In this document: piece after piece, positions 49,522 to 62,900 of the stretch | Layout of the letters: the number at the start of each line of letters is the position of its first letter | Numbering within the stretch: position 1 is the stretch's first letter | Source: Nicotiana tabacum | Taxonomy: Eukaryota; Streptophyta; Magnoliopsida; Solanales; Solanaceae | Direction of reading: 5' to 3' | DNA: 64,000 nucleotides | Assembly: GCF_000715075.1 (NCBI RefSeq) | Contig: NC_134082.1 | Coordinates: forward strand, 191,879,948-191,943,947 | Program-made: the position numbers and the translations under genes | Notes under the pieces: model-generated | Seen by the model: only the letters and a program-made list of their open reading frames with translations | The model's database searches: none | What the model was told of the DNA's origin: nothing

Positions 49522-50802
49522 TTATGCATAATATCTCTTTACCGCGTCAGAATTGATCGCCATGTCTATGCGTTTGCCTTCAATATCTGTTAAGCATAGT
49601 GCACCATTCGATAATACTCTGGTCACAATGAATGGTCCTTGCCAATTCGGGGCAAATTTTCCTTTTGCCTCAACCTGATGTGGAAGAATACGTTTCAGCA
49701 CATGCTGACCCACTTCAAACTTCCGTGGACGCACCTTTTTGTTGTATGCTCTTGCTATTCTTCTTTGATACAATTGACCATGACATACTGCGGCCAATCG
49801 TTTTTCATCAATCAAGTTTAACTGTTCCAAACGGGTTTTGACCCACTCATCATCATCAATCTTTGCTTCGGCGATGATCCGAAGGGAAGAAATCTCAACT
49901 TCTGCAGGAATTACTGCTTCAGTGCCATATACCAACAAATAAGGAGTTGCTCCTACTGAAGTGCGAACAGTAGTGCGGTATCCCAATAATGCAAATGGTA
50001 GTTTTTCATGCCATTGTCTTGAACCTTCTACCATTTTCCGAAGTATTTTCTTTATGTTTTTGTTGGCTGCCTCGACTGCTCCATTCGCCTTGGGCCGATA
50101 TGGGGTTGAGTTGCGATGTGTAATCTTAAACTGTTGAAATACTTCCTTCATTAAGTTACTGTTAAGATTAGCACCGTTATCTGTGATGACCACTTTTGGG
50201 ATCCCGAATCGACATATGATATTTGAGTGGACAAAATCGACCACAGCTTTCTTGGTCACTGATTTGAATGTCTTGGCTTCAACCCATTTGGTAAAATAAT
50301 CAATGGCTACTAGAATGAACCTGTGCCCATTGGATGCTGCCGGCTCAATTGGTCCAATCACATCCATGCCCCAGGCAACGAAGGGCCATGGTGCCGACAT
50401 TGTGTGCAACTCGGATGGTGGAGAATGAATCAAATCTCCGTGTATCTGGCATTGATGACACTTGCGCACAAAACTGATACAATATCGCTCCATGGTAAGC
50501 CAATAGTAACCAGCTCGGAGGATTTGTTTTGCCAACACATATCCACTCATGTGGGATCCGCAAACTCCAGAATGTACTTCAGACATGACAGCTGTAGCTT
50601 GTCTGGCATCTATGCATCTTAATAATCCAAGGTCTGGTGTTCTTTTATACAAAACTCCTCCGCTTAAGAAGAATCCATTTGCCAATCGCCTAATGGTCCT
50701 CTTTTGATCTCCTGTGGCTTGTGCGGGATATATCCCCATCCTGATATTCTCCTTGATGTCGTGGAACCATGGTTCACCATCAAATTCTTCTTCAACCATA
50801 TT
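49522..50802 (-). pseudogene. Ogre integrase
   Basis: Open frame of 425 residues, 50799-49522, itself uninterrupted: HHCC zinc finger (VHSGVCGSHMSGYV ... CHQCQ), core motifs GMDVIGP, ITDNGANLNS and a Glu in NGAVEAANKNIKKIL, and a C-terminal module (GQHVLKRILPHQVEAKGKFA, then PNWQGPFIVTRVLSNGAL). It ends without a chromodomain, as expected for the Tat lineage. Upstream it is cut off from the rest of pol by a stop at 50803-50805. Confidence 0.9.
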
Positions 50803-53000
50803 TCAATAAGCGTGCTGATCGTGGACTCGAATATGTAGTGGATGCACATAAGCTTTGTCTGGATGGTGCAACATTGATGCCAAAGTAGCCAATGCATCGG
50901 CGACCTCATTATGGATCCTTGGAATATGCCGGAACTCCACTGATTGAAACCGCTGACAAAGATCATGTAGACATTGTCGGTATGGTATGAGCTTCAAGTC
51001 TCGGGTTTCCCATTATCCTTGAATTTGATGTACCAGAAGATCTGAATCTCCCATGACTAAGATTTCTTGGATACCCATGTCTGCGGCTAGCCTTAACCCC
51101 ATAATACAAGCTTCATATTCAGCCATATTATTGGTGCAATAAAATCGCAGTTGAGCCGTAACAGGATAGTGATGCCCTATTTTAGAGATGATTACATCTC
51201 CTATCCTGACTCCTTTCATGTTAGCGGCTCCATCAAAGAAAAGTTTCCAGCTAGGTTTTTCAATTCGCTCCACCTTGTCGATATGCATTATTTCTTTCAT
51301 CAGGAAAATAGGTTTTCAATGGCTCATACTCCTCGTCGACCGGGTTTTCAGCTAAATGATCAGCCAGTGCTTGGGCTTTCATTGCAGTCCGAGTCACATA
51401 GATGATGTCAAATTCTGTGAGCAATATCTGCCACTTTGCAAGTCTCCCTATTGGCATAGGCTTTTGGAAAATATATTTCAATGGATCCAGACGAGAAATG
51501 AGGTAAGTAGTGTAGGATGACAAATAGTGTTTCAATTTTTGAGCTACCCAAGTCAGGGCGCAACATGTCTTCTCCAGATGAGTATACTTAACCTCATAAG
51601 CTGTGAATTTCTTGCTAAGGTAGTAGATGGCCTGTTCTTTTCTGCCAGTGAGGTCATGTTGCCCCAATACACAACCAAATGAATTTTCCAAGACCGTCAA
51701 GTAAAGAATCAGAGGTCTTCCTGGCTCTGGCGGGACCAGCATGGGTGGGTTTGACAGGTATCCTTTTATCTTATCAAATGCCTCCTGACACTCGTCGGTC
51801 TATTCGACCGCAGCATCCTTTTTCAACAATTTGAAAATAGGCTCACAGGTTGTCGTAAGCTGAGCAATAAACCTGCTGATATAATTCAACCTTCCCAACA
51901 AACTCATTACTTTAGTTTTGTTCCTTGGAGGTGACAATTCTTGGATGGCTTTGATTTTTTAGGGGTCTAGCTCGATGCCTCGCCGACTGACTATGAATCC
52001 CAGCAACTTTCCAAATAGAACTCCAAATGCGCATTTGGCAGGGTTAAGCTTGAGGTTGTACCTGCGAAGTCTCAAGAAGAATTTCCTCAAATCCCCAACG
52101 TGGTCGGCCTGATGCTTTGATTTTATGATCACATCGTCCACGTATACCTCAATCTCCTTGTGTATCATATCATGAAACACTATGGTCATCGCTCTCATAT
52201 AGGTTGCTCCGGCGTTCTTCAAACCGAATGGCATTACCCGGTAGCAATAAGTTCCCCATGGTGTGATGAATGCCGTCTTTTCTGCATCTTCTTCATCCAT
52301 TAGAATTTGATGATACCCGACATAACAATCCACGAAAGATCCTATATCATGCTTGGCACAATTGTCGATCAAAATATGGATATTGGGTAATGGGAAATTA
52401 TCCTTCGGACTTGCATTGTTGAGATTGCGGTAGTCGACGCATACTCTAATTTTGTCGTCTTTCTTTGGTACAGGAACGATATTAGCTAACCAAACAGGAT
52501 ATCGAGTGACTCGAATGACCTTCGCTTCCAACTGTTTGGTAATTTCTTCCTTAATTCTCACACTCATATCAGGTTTGAATTTTCTCAGCCTCTGCTTGAC
52601 AGGAGGCACCGTTGGATCGGTGGGCAATTTGTGAACCACTAAATCAGTGCTCAGGCCCGGCATGTCGTCATATGACCATGCAAAAACATATTTGAATTCT
52701 ATGAGTGCTTTAATTAACTCTTCTCGAATCTTTGGTTCGAGATGGACACTTATTTTAGTTTCCCGGATATTACTCGTGTCCCCTATATCGATGTCCTCGG
52801 TATCACTCAAGTTAGGTTTGATTTTTTCCTCAAAGTGAATTAACTCTTTACTAATCTCTTCAAAAACCTCATCTTCATTATATTCTGATTCATAATCACA
52901 ATATATTTCTTGAATTATTACTTCGAAACTAGATTGATTTTTAAGACTGGGCTGAGGATTCCTCATGCATGCCATATCATTAGAGCCAGCGTAAAAAGAA
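50803..53000 (-). pseudogene. Ogre RT, RNase H and second RNase H
   Basis: After the intron, frame 52975-51959 (continuing from 53000) has reverse transcriptase with VPVPKKDDKIRVCVDYRNLN, YVDDVIIKSK (catalytic Asp pair). RNase H follows (51742-51260), then a second RNase H-like part (KLFFDGAANMKGVRIG, TNNMAEYEACIMGLRLA, EVADALATLAS). Stops lie at 51959-51961, 51800-51802, 51013-51015 and 50803-50805, and a one-base shift near 51290-51300. The second, archaeal-type RNase H is a Tat-lineage trait. Confidence 0.85.
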
Positions 53001-53179
53001 CTGTATAGAAAACAAAGAAAGGGAAAAAGAAAACTATCAGGAATGATAAAGGAAACTGTATTTTATTGGATGCTGAAAGATAACAAGGTTTGCACACTTC
53101 AAATAAACTGTAAGATAAGCATTGGGATTACAACCCTGAGGTAACCCAAACAAACTGAAAGAAAATCAAAATAAACTAC
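53001..53179 (-). other. Putative Ogre intron between protease and RT
   Basis: 179 nt on the minus strand, GTAGTTTATT at the donor (TCTTG/GTAGTT, 53179) and a pyrimidine-rich TTTTCTATACAG at the acceptor (53003-53001). Unspliced, gag-protease ends at the TAG at 53176-53178, which uses the donor's own bases. Spliced, the gag-protease frame passes directly into the RT frame without a stop. Pea Ogre has an intron in the same place. Confidence 0.75.
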
Positions 53180-56100
53180 CAAGACTCCTTTCGAATGGGG
53201 AGAGGAGTGGCTTTCCAATTATTAAGCTTTGTTTTTGGCCCAACGAATTGAACTTCTGCGTTGCTACACCCTTCTTCGCTTTCCAACATATTCACATCAT
53301 TAAACAATTTCTCGAATCTTTCAATTAATTCCTCCTCAGGATTGACCTGTGATTTAGGAATTGTTGTTATCGGGCGATTTTTAGCACCGATCTTGACAAA
53401 AGACTTTGACAGATGTGGGACTGGTTTTGGAAGAACCCATGACTTGTGTTTCAACTTTCTGGCCTTTATCACGTCATTGATAGTGGGTATGAACCCCACA
53501 CCGAATGTTCCCCAGTTCTCGGGGAGAGATACTGGTTGTATAATTCCTTGCAAAGATGAGCCCAGACCTTTGCCGGGTATAAAACCATTTTTTAACATTT
53601 CATAAGCTACCATGACTGAAGCAGAGGTTATCTTTGGATTCGGAAGGTACTTCCCTTCTGGAATTTTATCTACCGTCACTGTGTCGGACACTTGGTATAC
53701 CCATGGTCCCTGGTCATTTTCTATTCCCTCGACCGGTACAATGGCACTGCTGCGAGCATTTAAACTTTCTTCCCCATGCACAACTATTTCTTGATGATCC
53801 CATTCAAACTTGACAGCCTGATGTAGTGTTGACAGGACTGCTTTAGCAGCATGGATCCATGGTCGACCCAACAACAAGTTGTAAGAAACAGTTATGTCCA
53901 ACACTTGAAATTCCATTGTGAATTCAACTGGCTCTATTGTTAGTTCCAACACTATGTCGCCAAATGAATCTCTGCTTCCACCGTCAAACCCCCGTACGCA
54001 GATACTATTCTTCTGGATCCTCTCCTCTTTAATTTTTAATTTGCTTAAAGTGGAGAGAGGGCAGATGTTTGCACTTGACCCGTTGTCAACCAATACCCGG
54101 GTTACTACGGAGTTTTCACATTTCACGGTGAGGTAAAGAGCTCTGTTGTGCTCAGTACCTTCCATAGGCAATTCATCATCAGAAAATGTAATTCTGTTTG
54201 CCTCAAAGATTCTGTTGGCTATTCTTCCCAAATGATTTACAGAGATTTTTTCAGGAACATGAGCTTCATTCAGGATTTTCATCAAAGCCAGACGGTGCTC
54301 CTCTGAATGGATCAGTAATGACAACAATGAAATTTGAGCGGGCGTCCTCTTCAATTGATCCACAACAGAATAGTCATGGAGTTTCGTTTTTCTTAAAAAC
54401 TCCTCCGCTTCTTCTTCCGTCACAGCTCTCTTTATTGGCGTTGGATTATTTTTAGTTTTTCTTAACTCTTCGGGAGTAAAACATCTTCCCGAACGAGTCA
54501 AGCCTTGCACCTCACAGACTTCTTGCTTGACTTCTTTTCCTTTGTACATTACAGTCACCCGTTCATAGTTCCATGGAATAGCTTTGTTGTTGATCACTGG
54601 TAGCTGGGTTACGGGTTTGATAATAACCCGATCTGTACGGGCTCCTTCCATGAATACAATGGGTTTGTTGGCAACCCCTGGTACTATCACTTTCGACCTT
54701 TCTTGTTTTGTGGAAACTTTTCTTGATGATCCCTTCTCGACTATCATAGATGGTTCATCACCATTTCTGTTCTGCTTAGGTACTGGCTTCTCCTCTGTTA
54801 ACTGCTTATCTGGCTTGGCTTCATAAGACCTGATCATCATGACAGTTTGTGACGGTTTCTTTGTCTCTTCATCAGCTTGTATGATTTCTATCATATTGGC
54901 CTCTTGATGGGCTGGCATTGGATTTCTATTGATATTGGGAGCTTCGGGGGTTTGAACCTCGATTTTATTAGTATCAATCAGCTCTTGTATTGCATTTTTC
55001 AAATGCCAGCATTTCTCCGTATCATGGCCTGGTGTACTGGAGCAATACTCACAACTAATGGTGTAATCCAGATTCTTTGGAGGAGGATTGGGTAGCTTGG
55101 ATTGTATTGGTCTTAGCATGTCCAGCTGTCTCAGCCTGTGGAGCAGACTGGTGTATGACTCTCCCAATGGAGTGTAGGTTTTCTTTTTCTGTTCCCTTTC
55201 TCTCCTGAATGCTGGCCTCGGCCTGAAACCTGGTCCGGGATAGGCTCGTGGGTAAGTACCTGGTATGGCAGGAGCACGCCAATTAGCGTGAACAGGTGGC
55301 TGATTGTATATTTGTGCATGGTTAATGGAAAAATGAGGCTCTGAAGGGTGATAGTAGTGTTGGGATGAATCGTGGTGGTAAGTTGATTGGCGAGGTCGTT
55401 GTTGATTATAGTAAAGCGGTGAACCTCTGGGTCCTGACCAAATTCCTGAATCAACTACTGCTGCTTCCTCCCTCTTCTTTCTTCCGATTTCTCCTACCCC
55501 GCCTTGAATAGCTTGAGTAGTTGCCTTAATCGCTGAATAGCTCATGATTTTATTTGTCTTGAGGCCTTCTTCCACCATACCTCCCATTTTTACTACTTCG
55601 TTGAATGATTTCCCAACTGCTGAAACCAAATGGGCATAGTAAGTTGGTTCCAAGGCTTGGAGGAAGTAGTCTACCATTTCACTCTCCTTCATAGGAGGAT
55701 CCACTCTTGCTGCCTGTTCTCTCCACCGGAAACCATACTCTCTGAAACTTTCATTGTGTTTCTTCTCAAATTTTGTCAAAGATAGTCGATCTGGGATGAT
55801 TTCCAGATTGTATTGGAAATGGTATGCGAATGCCTGTGCCAGGTCATCCCAGGTGTACCATCTCCCATGGTCCTGGCATGTATACCACTCCAAAGCTGAT
55901 CCGCTTAAACTTTGACTGAAGTAAGCCATCAATAATTCGTCCTTTCCCCCAGCTCCTCGCATCTTGCTGCAGAAACCCCTTAAGTGGGCTACTGGGTCAC
56001 CGTGCCCATTGTATAGGTCAAATTTAGGCATCTTGAAGCCAACTGGTAATTGTACATTTGGGAATAAACACAAATCCTTGTAAGCTACACTGACTTGCCC

Positions 56101-56645
56101 ACCTAATCCTCGCATGTATCTGAACGATTGTTCTAGACTTTTGACCTTCCTGAACATCTCTTCTTGTTCAACATTTTTGGCTGGCTTGTCAATTTCGGTT
56201 GGGAGATCAAAATAAGGAGCAGTTGAATGGATTTCGGAGGCTTTGAGGGTGGGCTCCGGGGGTAATATTGGTTGTCCTGGGCCTGGAATGTAGGCTCACT
56301 AGGAGATTTGTGGAATGTAACCGGGGAAGGTGCTACGAAAACAGGAGTCATAGGTGGAGGAAAGTATGGAACTGGTTTCGGAGGTGGAGACTGCGGTGTC
56401 TGAGAGGTGGTGCCTCGGTAGTGCTGGTAAATGGGGAAATTTGGGGATAATTCAGTGGTAATATTATCCTGAGTTTGGGTCATTGATGGAGCAGGGTTAG
56501 TCGGGTAAGATGGGGGCAACTGTCCTGTAGACCAGGCTTGGTACATCTCAGCCATTTGCTATTTGAGTTTAAACATCTCTTCTTTCATTTTCCCGACATC
56601 CATCTCCTCTAGCTCAATACCTGTGTCAACATCTGGGATAGACAT
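53180..56645 (-). pseudogene. Ogre gag-protease with G-patch
   Basis: The probable start is the ATG at 56645 (MSIPDVDTGIELEEMDVGKM). A TAG at 56559-56561 and a frameshift in a run of five C (plus-strand G 56258-56262) interrupt it; the remaining 993-residue frame (56157 on) is intact. In order it shows gag core (FDLYNGHGDPVAHLRGFCSK, ALEWYTCQDHGRWYTWDDLA), a knuckle-like CEYCSSTPGHDTEKCWHLK, a retroviral aspartic protease site VLVDNGSSANICPL with LLLGRPWIHAAKAVLST, and a G-patch (NGFIPGKGLGSSLQGI) near the end. This forms particle and protease; the G-patch next to protease resembles that of some retroviruses. Confidence 0.85.
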
Positions 56646-57160
56646 ACTTTCGGGTATTGGTCCTTTTGATCTCGTGTGATAATGATAATATGCCAGTATA
56701 CTCTTTAGAGAAACTAACTGCTTGAATTCTGGAAATGAACAAACTTGTTAGTCTTGAGAGTTTAACACATATATAATTACACGTTGAGATGCAATGCTCC
56801 TAGACAAATATCCCCTTTCTATTATGCATTTGCTCGGCCGCTTGTGTCGTCCCAGCTTTCTTGAAATTTTTATTGTTACTCACTTTTATTTTATTTATTA
56901 TATTCCTTTTATTGTGGTGGTCGAATCTTATAGAGATTGCCTACGTATCATGCCCCCGCATTAATCAGACCTTGCGTAGTTCGGACATGAGGCAAACACT
57001 TTTATTCATTATACAAAGATGAACAGACATTACATTTGAAAACTTTGTAAGAAAATGGCTTGAAACACACACACTTAAATCAAAATAAAAAGATACAATT
57101 CTTAACATCTCACAACGTGCCCCACTTTCCACTTGTGTTGTAAATTATTAGATTATTTGC
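56646..57160 (-). other. Spacer between ORF1 and gag in the Ogre element
   Basis: Non-coding. It has a copy of the 45-nt motif (56938-56982). Confidence 0.5.
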
Positions 57161-59266
57161 TCAATGTGGGGCTTGACCTGGATGACCTCCCAGCGTACGA
57201 TACATCCTTTCCAACTCCATTGCTAGATGATGGGCAAAAGTGGGTGCATGCTCTGTAAACCTTTCATAATCCATTCCTTGGCAGTTTACATAACTTTGAG
57301 AGGTGTAGACCGCCAGGTCGTGGATTTGTGCCCTGAAATCTTGGAGACGTTGGTCTCGGTTCTGCAATTGCTGCTGGCGAGTGGTGGCTATATCTCTGAC
57401 ACGGTTTTCACGATCTAGAGCTGACTCTAATAGAGCTCGGAGTCTGGCCTGCTCTAATCTTGCATTCGCTCTTTCCCTGTCGATGTCTGCTTGTTGATGT
57501 TCTCTGTTGCATCTTCTTGCCTCTTCTAGTTGTGCACGAAGCTGGTCTTCTGATCGTATCCAATGGTCTTTTTCCTTTTTGAATTGTGCCATGTCTTTTT
57601 CGGATTGCCTATCTTGGCGTTCCTTATTAGATCTGGCTTCTTCGTTTAATTGTTGGATCCTTTCTTTTGCTTTGCTCAACGCCCTTTCGTTTTCCGCAAG
57701 AATGGAATCATAATCTTGCATTCTTTCAAAAAGATTGGCGATGGTTTTTTGATCCTTCCAGCTCCTCTTTGGTGTTTTAGAAACTCTTTTCATTTTTTGG
57801 AATCGAGCATGAAGATTTTCATTCTCACAAGCTAGACTCTTCTTCTCGCCTTCGGCCTCTTGTGCTTGCAAATCTTTCTCCAGACTGAGGCTCCTCAGAT
57901 TTTCTTTTAGGGCATGGATAGTTGCTTTGTACCCTTTTTCCTTTTCTCCCCAGATCAACCGCTCTTGGATTTTATCATTAAAGTTTTGAATATGGGGTCT
58001 TTTTGTTGGCCTTCTTAGCTCAGGTTCTGGTACATCATCCACGCGAGACCGTTTCTCAAACCACCTTGCATATCCAGGATTTATCTCACCCTTTGTAGTG
58101 TCTAGGACTTGAGTATCACTTTTCAAGTATCGACATCCATTCCACATCTGCTGAAGTAGAGCCTCAGGAATAGTGGCTTCTGGGTGTAATTCGATTACTT
58201 ACGTACTCAAATCTTCATCATCAGAAACTACTTGATATCTCCCTAGTTGTCTTAGGACTCTTAGTGGCGCATACGGCTGGATGCTTCTCAATCCCAATAG
58301 TAGCAGATAACTATTTGAGGTTGACATGTATATCACTTCCCTCATCGGGAGCCATCCCAAAGTCCATTCAATTTGATTTGCTGTTAAAGCTCTTAGATGA
58401 GATACCCATGCTTCTATCCCTTCTGGAGCCTGATAATTTTTTATTCTTTCCTCATAACTCTCGATGCAATTATCATTGTTTGGCCCATACTGTATGATCT
58501 TGGGCTGTTGTTGGAGATGTTCAATCACCCACATTTGCAACAAAATTTTGCATCCTTCGAAGACTTTTGCTCCTGATTTACATAAAGTCAAAGCCCGATA
58601 AATGTCTGAGAGAATGATGGGGACAAGGGTGTGATTTTATTTGGTGGTGAGGATTTGCACAACTTTCGCGGTGCGAATATCAATTGTTCGCTCTTTGTTT
58701 GGGAAGACCATGATTCCTAGAAAAGCCACCATGAAGGCAAAGCGACGGTGAATCTGCCAAGTGTCTTTGTTTTGCTTGTTAGTAAGGCCTTTCTCATGAA
58801 TTTCGAACCCATCTGACTTCCCGAACCTTGAATACAAAAAGTTGAAAGAACAACATCCATTGATGACATTGCTTTTCCTGATTTGACTGCTGATGTTCAG
58901 AAGACCGAAGAATCGATGTACCGAGGGAGCCTTTGTGAATATCAGGCTTTGATTTCTTAAACTTCCATCAAAACCAGCATATCCAGCTATCTCCTCTAAT
59001 GTAGGAGTAAGCTCTAAGTCAGAGAAACGAAAGACATTGTGAACAGGGTCCCAAAAAGTTACTAACGCCGCAATCAGATCATCATGGGGTTTAACTTTTA
59101 TGACATCCGTGAGATTTCCCAAATGCTTGACGACCCATTTTTGACCATCTTCGCCTAATTCATACCACCACATTTGAAGCTGAAATAGAAACTCTTCTGT
59201 ATTCGTGGATGGGGGGTTTTGTGTGGTGCTCATTTTGTATCTGAAATTTAATTTTAATAAAGTCAA
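57161..59266 (-). pseudogene. Ogre ORF1 (plant-mobile-domain/DUF7745-like)
   Basis: One frame of about 700 codons with two in-frame TAA stops (58637-58639 and 58199-58201). The first half (LELTPTLEEIAGYAGF, FEGCKILLQMWVIEHL, GLRSIQPYAPLRVLRQLGRY) resembles the DUF7745 / plant mobile domain family that also occurs in host proteins such as MAIL1; the second half (58147-57161) is a long charged coiled coil (KERIQQLNEEARSNKERQDR). The older plus-strand element at 36066-37138 has the same architecture. The role in the element is unknown; ORF1 before gag is a known Ogre trait. Confidence 0.8.
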
Positions 59267-59974
59267 GACTCATTTTGAAAATATACAAAAAAAAATCATT
59301 TTCAATTTTTTATTTATTAAATACCTTTATTTCAAGATTTAAAACTATTTTTTGGGAATTTTTAAAACAACCCATTCTATTTTTCGATTCTCACCATGAT
59401 TTCATTTAAGCTAGTCAACAAGCATGTTCGAGGCAAATGAATGCACAGGTAGCAAGTAGGATGCATCAGGATGGTCTTTTTATTTCGGGTTCACCTGTCC
59501 TAGACAGACCCAACCCCTGTGTTGAGTCTCCAAGGCCAAATGTACATGATGCAAATAGACGTTCCTACTAGGGATCCGGCACATGGCTGAGTTATTCTAG
59601 GTGAAAAAAAAACCTGGGGCATATTGTTCTAAACCTGGCTTACCCAAACGGACAGTTTGAGCCGAAGCGGGGGCAACGCACCAGGAGCACGAAAGTCTAC
59701 CCGGCCTAGTTACTTGTCCCAACTTCGTCTTATTTGGTATGACTTTAACAGAAAGGTGGGCCACGCGCACGTGTGCACCATAAATTCAGAAGACTCAGAA
59801 AGAAGGAGGTTTCGTAGCAATTGTATATGCATAATTCAAATAATATTAAAGCAGTAAAAATTTCATTTAGCATATTGAGCATATATCATGTAAAAATCAG
59901 ATAATAAATAAAGCCAATTATAACAGTTATTTTAAGCTTGAATTCTTAAACCCTGAACCAGTGGTTCTGGGTCT
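59267..59974 (-). other. Ogre 5' leader
   Basis: About 700 nt between primer-binding site and ORF1. It has no open frame of note. Confidence 0.5.
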
Positions 59975-59992
59975 TCCCCAGCAGAGTCGCCA
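59975..59992 (-). other. Primer-binding site
   Basis: Minus-strand TGGCGACTCTGCTGGGGA, four bases inside the 5' LTR end. It starts TGG, complementary to a tRNA CCA end. I cannot name the tRNA with confidence. Confidence 0.6.
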
Positions 59993-59996
59993 GATC

Positions 59997-62900
59997 TTTC
60001 GCACCTCCTTTTTCCGCACCCGCGAGACGCTTAGGGAGTTTTCTCCAATTGAAGGACAGTCGAAACGGGATTTATTTCATTATTTCAGAGTCGCCACCTG
60101 GGAATTTTAAGGCGTCCCAAGTCACCGGTTTTAATCCCTGAATCGAGGAGAATATGACTCTGTTTGTTATTCTGTGAACCAAAAATCCTGAGTAAGGAAT
60201 TCTGTTAATCTGGAAGAAGGTGTTAGGCATTTCCGAATTCCGTGGTTCTAGCACGGTCGCTCAACTGCTTTTATTCTTGGCTTAATTATCTTGATTTTAC
60301 TAAATACATTTTTATTGCATGATTTTACTACCGCTTTTACTTATTGTTTACAATTATATAAACGAATTACGCGTACGTATATTCGTATTATATACCTTTT
60401 ATAAATACAGGGGATCGTGCCACGCATACGCGTACATAAAGACATTATGGGATATAATCAATGGCCCCTTTTTTATGCCATATTCCCTATTTTGATGATT
60501 CCAATACAACTTATACTGAATGAAAATTCGAAATGAATAACTTTGCTATAACATTTATACAAGCTTCAAAAGGGAATACTTAACTAATGGTTATCATATC
60601 AAGCACATTGTCATATTAGCCCATACGAAACAAAAAAAAAGTTTGAATTACTGAATTTAAACAAGTGGAAGACAAAAATTATAATTCTCAAACTTCAACT
60701 ATTCATCATGTTGGAGCTTTTCAGCACATGATTTTCAAAGATAGGTACCTGGAAATGAAGGTAGAAGGAGTAAATTTCAGCAGTAGCAGCAGTAACAAAA
60801 TCAGCAGAATATACCAATAACACAGCAAGTCTGAACAAGACCCGTTAACCCAGATGAACAGTGACAAAAACTCGAGAAAAAATTTCAGATTCAAACTGAA
60901 CAATATCCACAAACAAACAACGGACAGATTCTAGAATAACATTTTTCAGATTTCAGTTTCTTTCCTATTTCAAATTCATATTTCTGATTTTTCTGTTTCT
61001 GCTTTTGTATCTGTTTCAGATTGTGTGTGTGTGTGTGTGTGAATATTCTCTTTTTGTTTCTTTTTCTGTTTTCTTCCTCTCTTTCTCTTCTTACAAAATA
61101 ATCTGATTTCTTTTCTTTTTCTTCAAAATCTGAATTTCAAAATCAGTCTCCTAAAAATCTGCCCCTCTCTTAAAAAAAACTCTCTCAAAACTCCTCTTTA
61201 GTCAGTCCCCATTCCTCCTATCTTATACAGGTCTGCCCTTCTTTTTTAGCCTACTGTCCGGACCCCTTTCTTCTTTTAAAAATCAGAAAGTCCCATTAAA
61301 ATCTGCTTTTAAATACTTTAAGTGATCTTATCCTGATTTTAATCAGCCCCATTACCCTTTGTTTCCCATTATCACATTAAACTATAGCCATTAACATTCC
61401 ACTTTCAACCCACTATTATTATCAGATTATCTTCACTGTTTTATCACAGAAATGCCCCTGAAATTTTGATGTTATTACTGTTTGTATACGAAAAAATCAG
61501 AACAGATTCTACAATCTGTTCTCACAGCTATAACCAATCCTATGATTTGAGACAATATATCACATTTCTAATAACTGATTGACAAGAATTGAATTTAAAC
61601 AGGGGATTCTTAACTGAACACTGAACCTGAATAAAACACACTAACATTACACAGAACATGCAGGATTATTTCAACTGAAATTCAAAACTGAACTAAAAGC
61701 AAACAAATACAGGAGCAGTGTCAATATACTGACAATGCCCTAGAACCAACTGGTTCAGAAATCAACATACACGCAGCATTCTTTTGACAGACTCATTGAA
61801 ATATAATCGAGGATGATTTAACTGACGAGTATTAATCAAACTGATTATCTATAACAATTGTCCACAAACGATAGGTAAACAGATTGTTTCAATTAGCATT
61901 GTCACAAACGGGAATTCATAATGTAACTAATCGACGAATTTAATCGAGTTGATTAAACATATTGGGAACAATCATAACCAATAAAAACAATTCATTTATT
62001 TGATCAAACATACAGGTATGAGACAAAATGACAGAATTAATCAAACAAAAAATATGAAAAAAAATTAACAGGTTATTGAAACAAACAATCATACATGTAG
62101 GAAACAAAAAGAAATAAGAAAAATACCTCTAAATCTTTAAACTTCATACGGACTCGAACTCAACTTGGATTCGGGCTTTTTGAAATCAAACAGACCTTAG
62201 TCGAAGTATTTTCAACTGAAAATACTTTGACTAAGGTCGATTAAACCTCAATCCTTCGTTTGAATTGAAAAAGATTCCAAGATTGGAAAATTTAGGGTTT
62301 CAGATCTTGGATTTTAAATCCGAACATTTCCGGGTAGATTCGAAAGGAACCAAAGACGACACAAGGGTGAGGGAAGCCTAGGGGTGATTTGGTGTTAGTT
62401 TAGAACAGATCTGGGTGAGTTCATGTTTGGTTCAAATCTTCAAATGAAGATTCGAGAAGCTCTGAGGTGATTCGAGCCAAACAAACACCGGATCCATAGC
62501 GAGGCAGGCTAGGGGGTGCTATGGTGTTAACCGTGGCTTGGTTGATTTGGATCTGAGTTTGCCTCGAATCTTCAAATGAAGATTCGAGAAACTCCAGGGA
62601 GATTCGAACTGAACGGTTATCATATTCGGATAGAGGGTGGTCAGGGGGTTCAGGGGTGTTAAGGTGGTGACCGGCGGCGTTGTTGCCGCCGGGTTTCAGG
62701 CAGTGGGGAATGAGGGCGGCTAGGGTTAGGGTGTGATTTCGGAGGGGATGATGAACAGTAGAGAGGAGGGGGGGTGTTTAGTTAGGGGCCGGGGTAGGGG
62801 TTTGGGCCTTATATAGGGGTGGGGTGGATTGATCTCATCCGTTGGATCAATTAAGATGCACGGTTGAGATCAATTCACTTAACCAAACGACATCGTTTGG

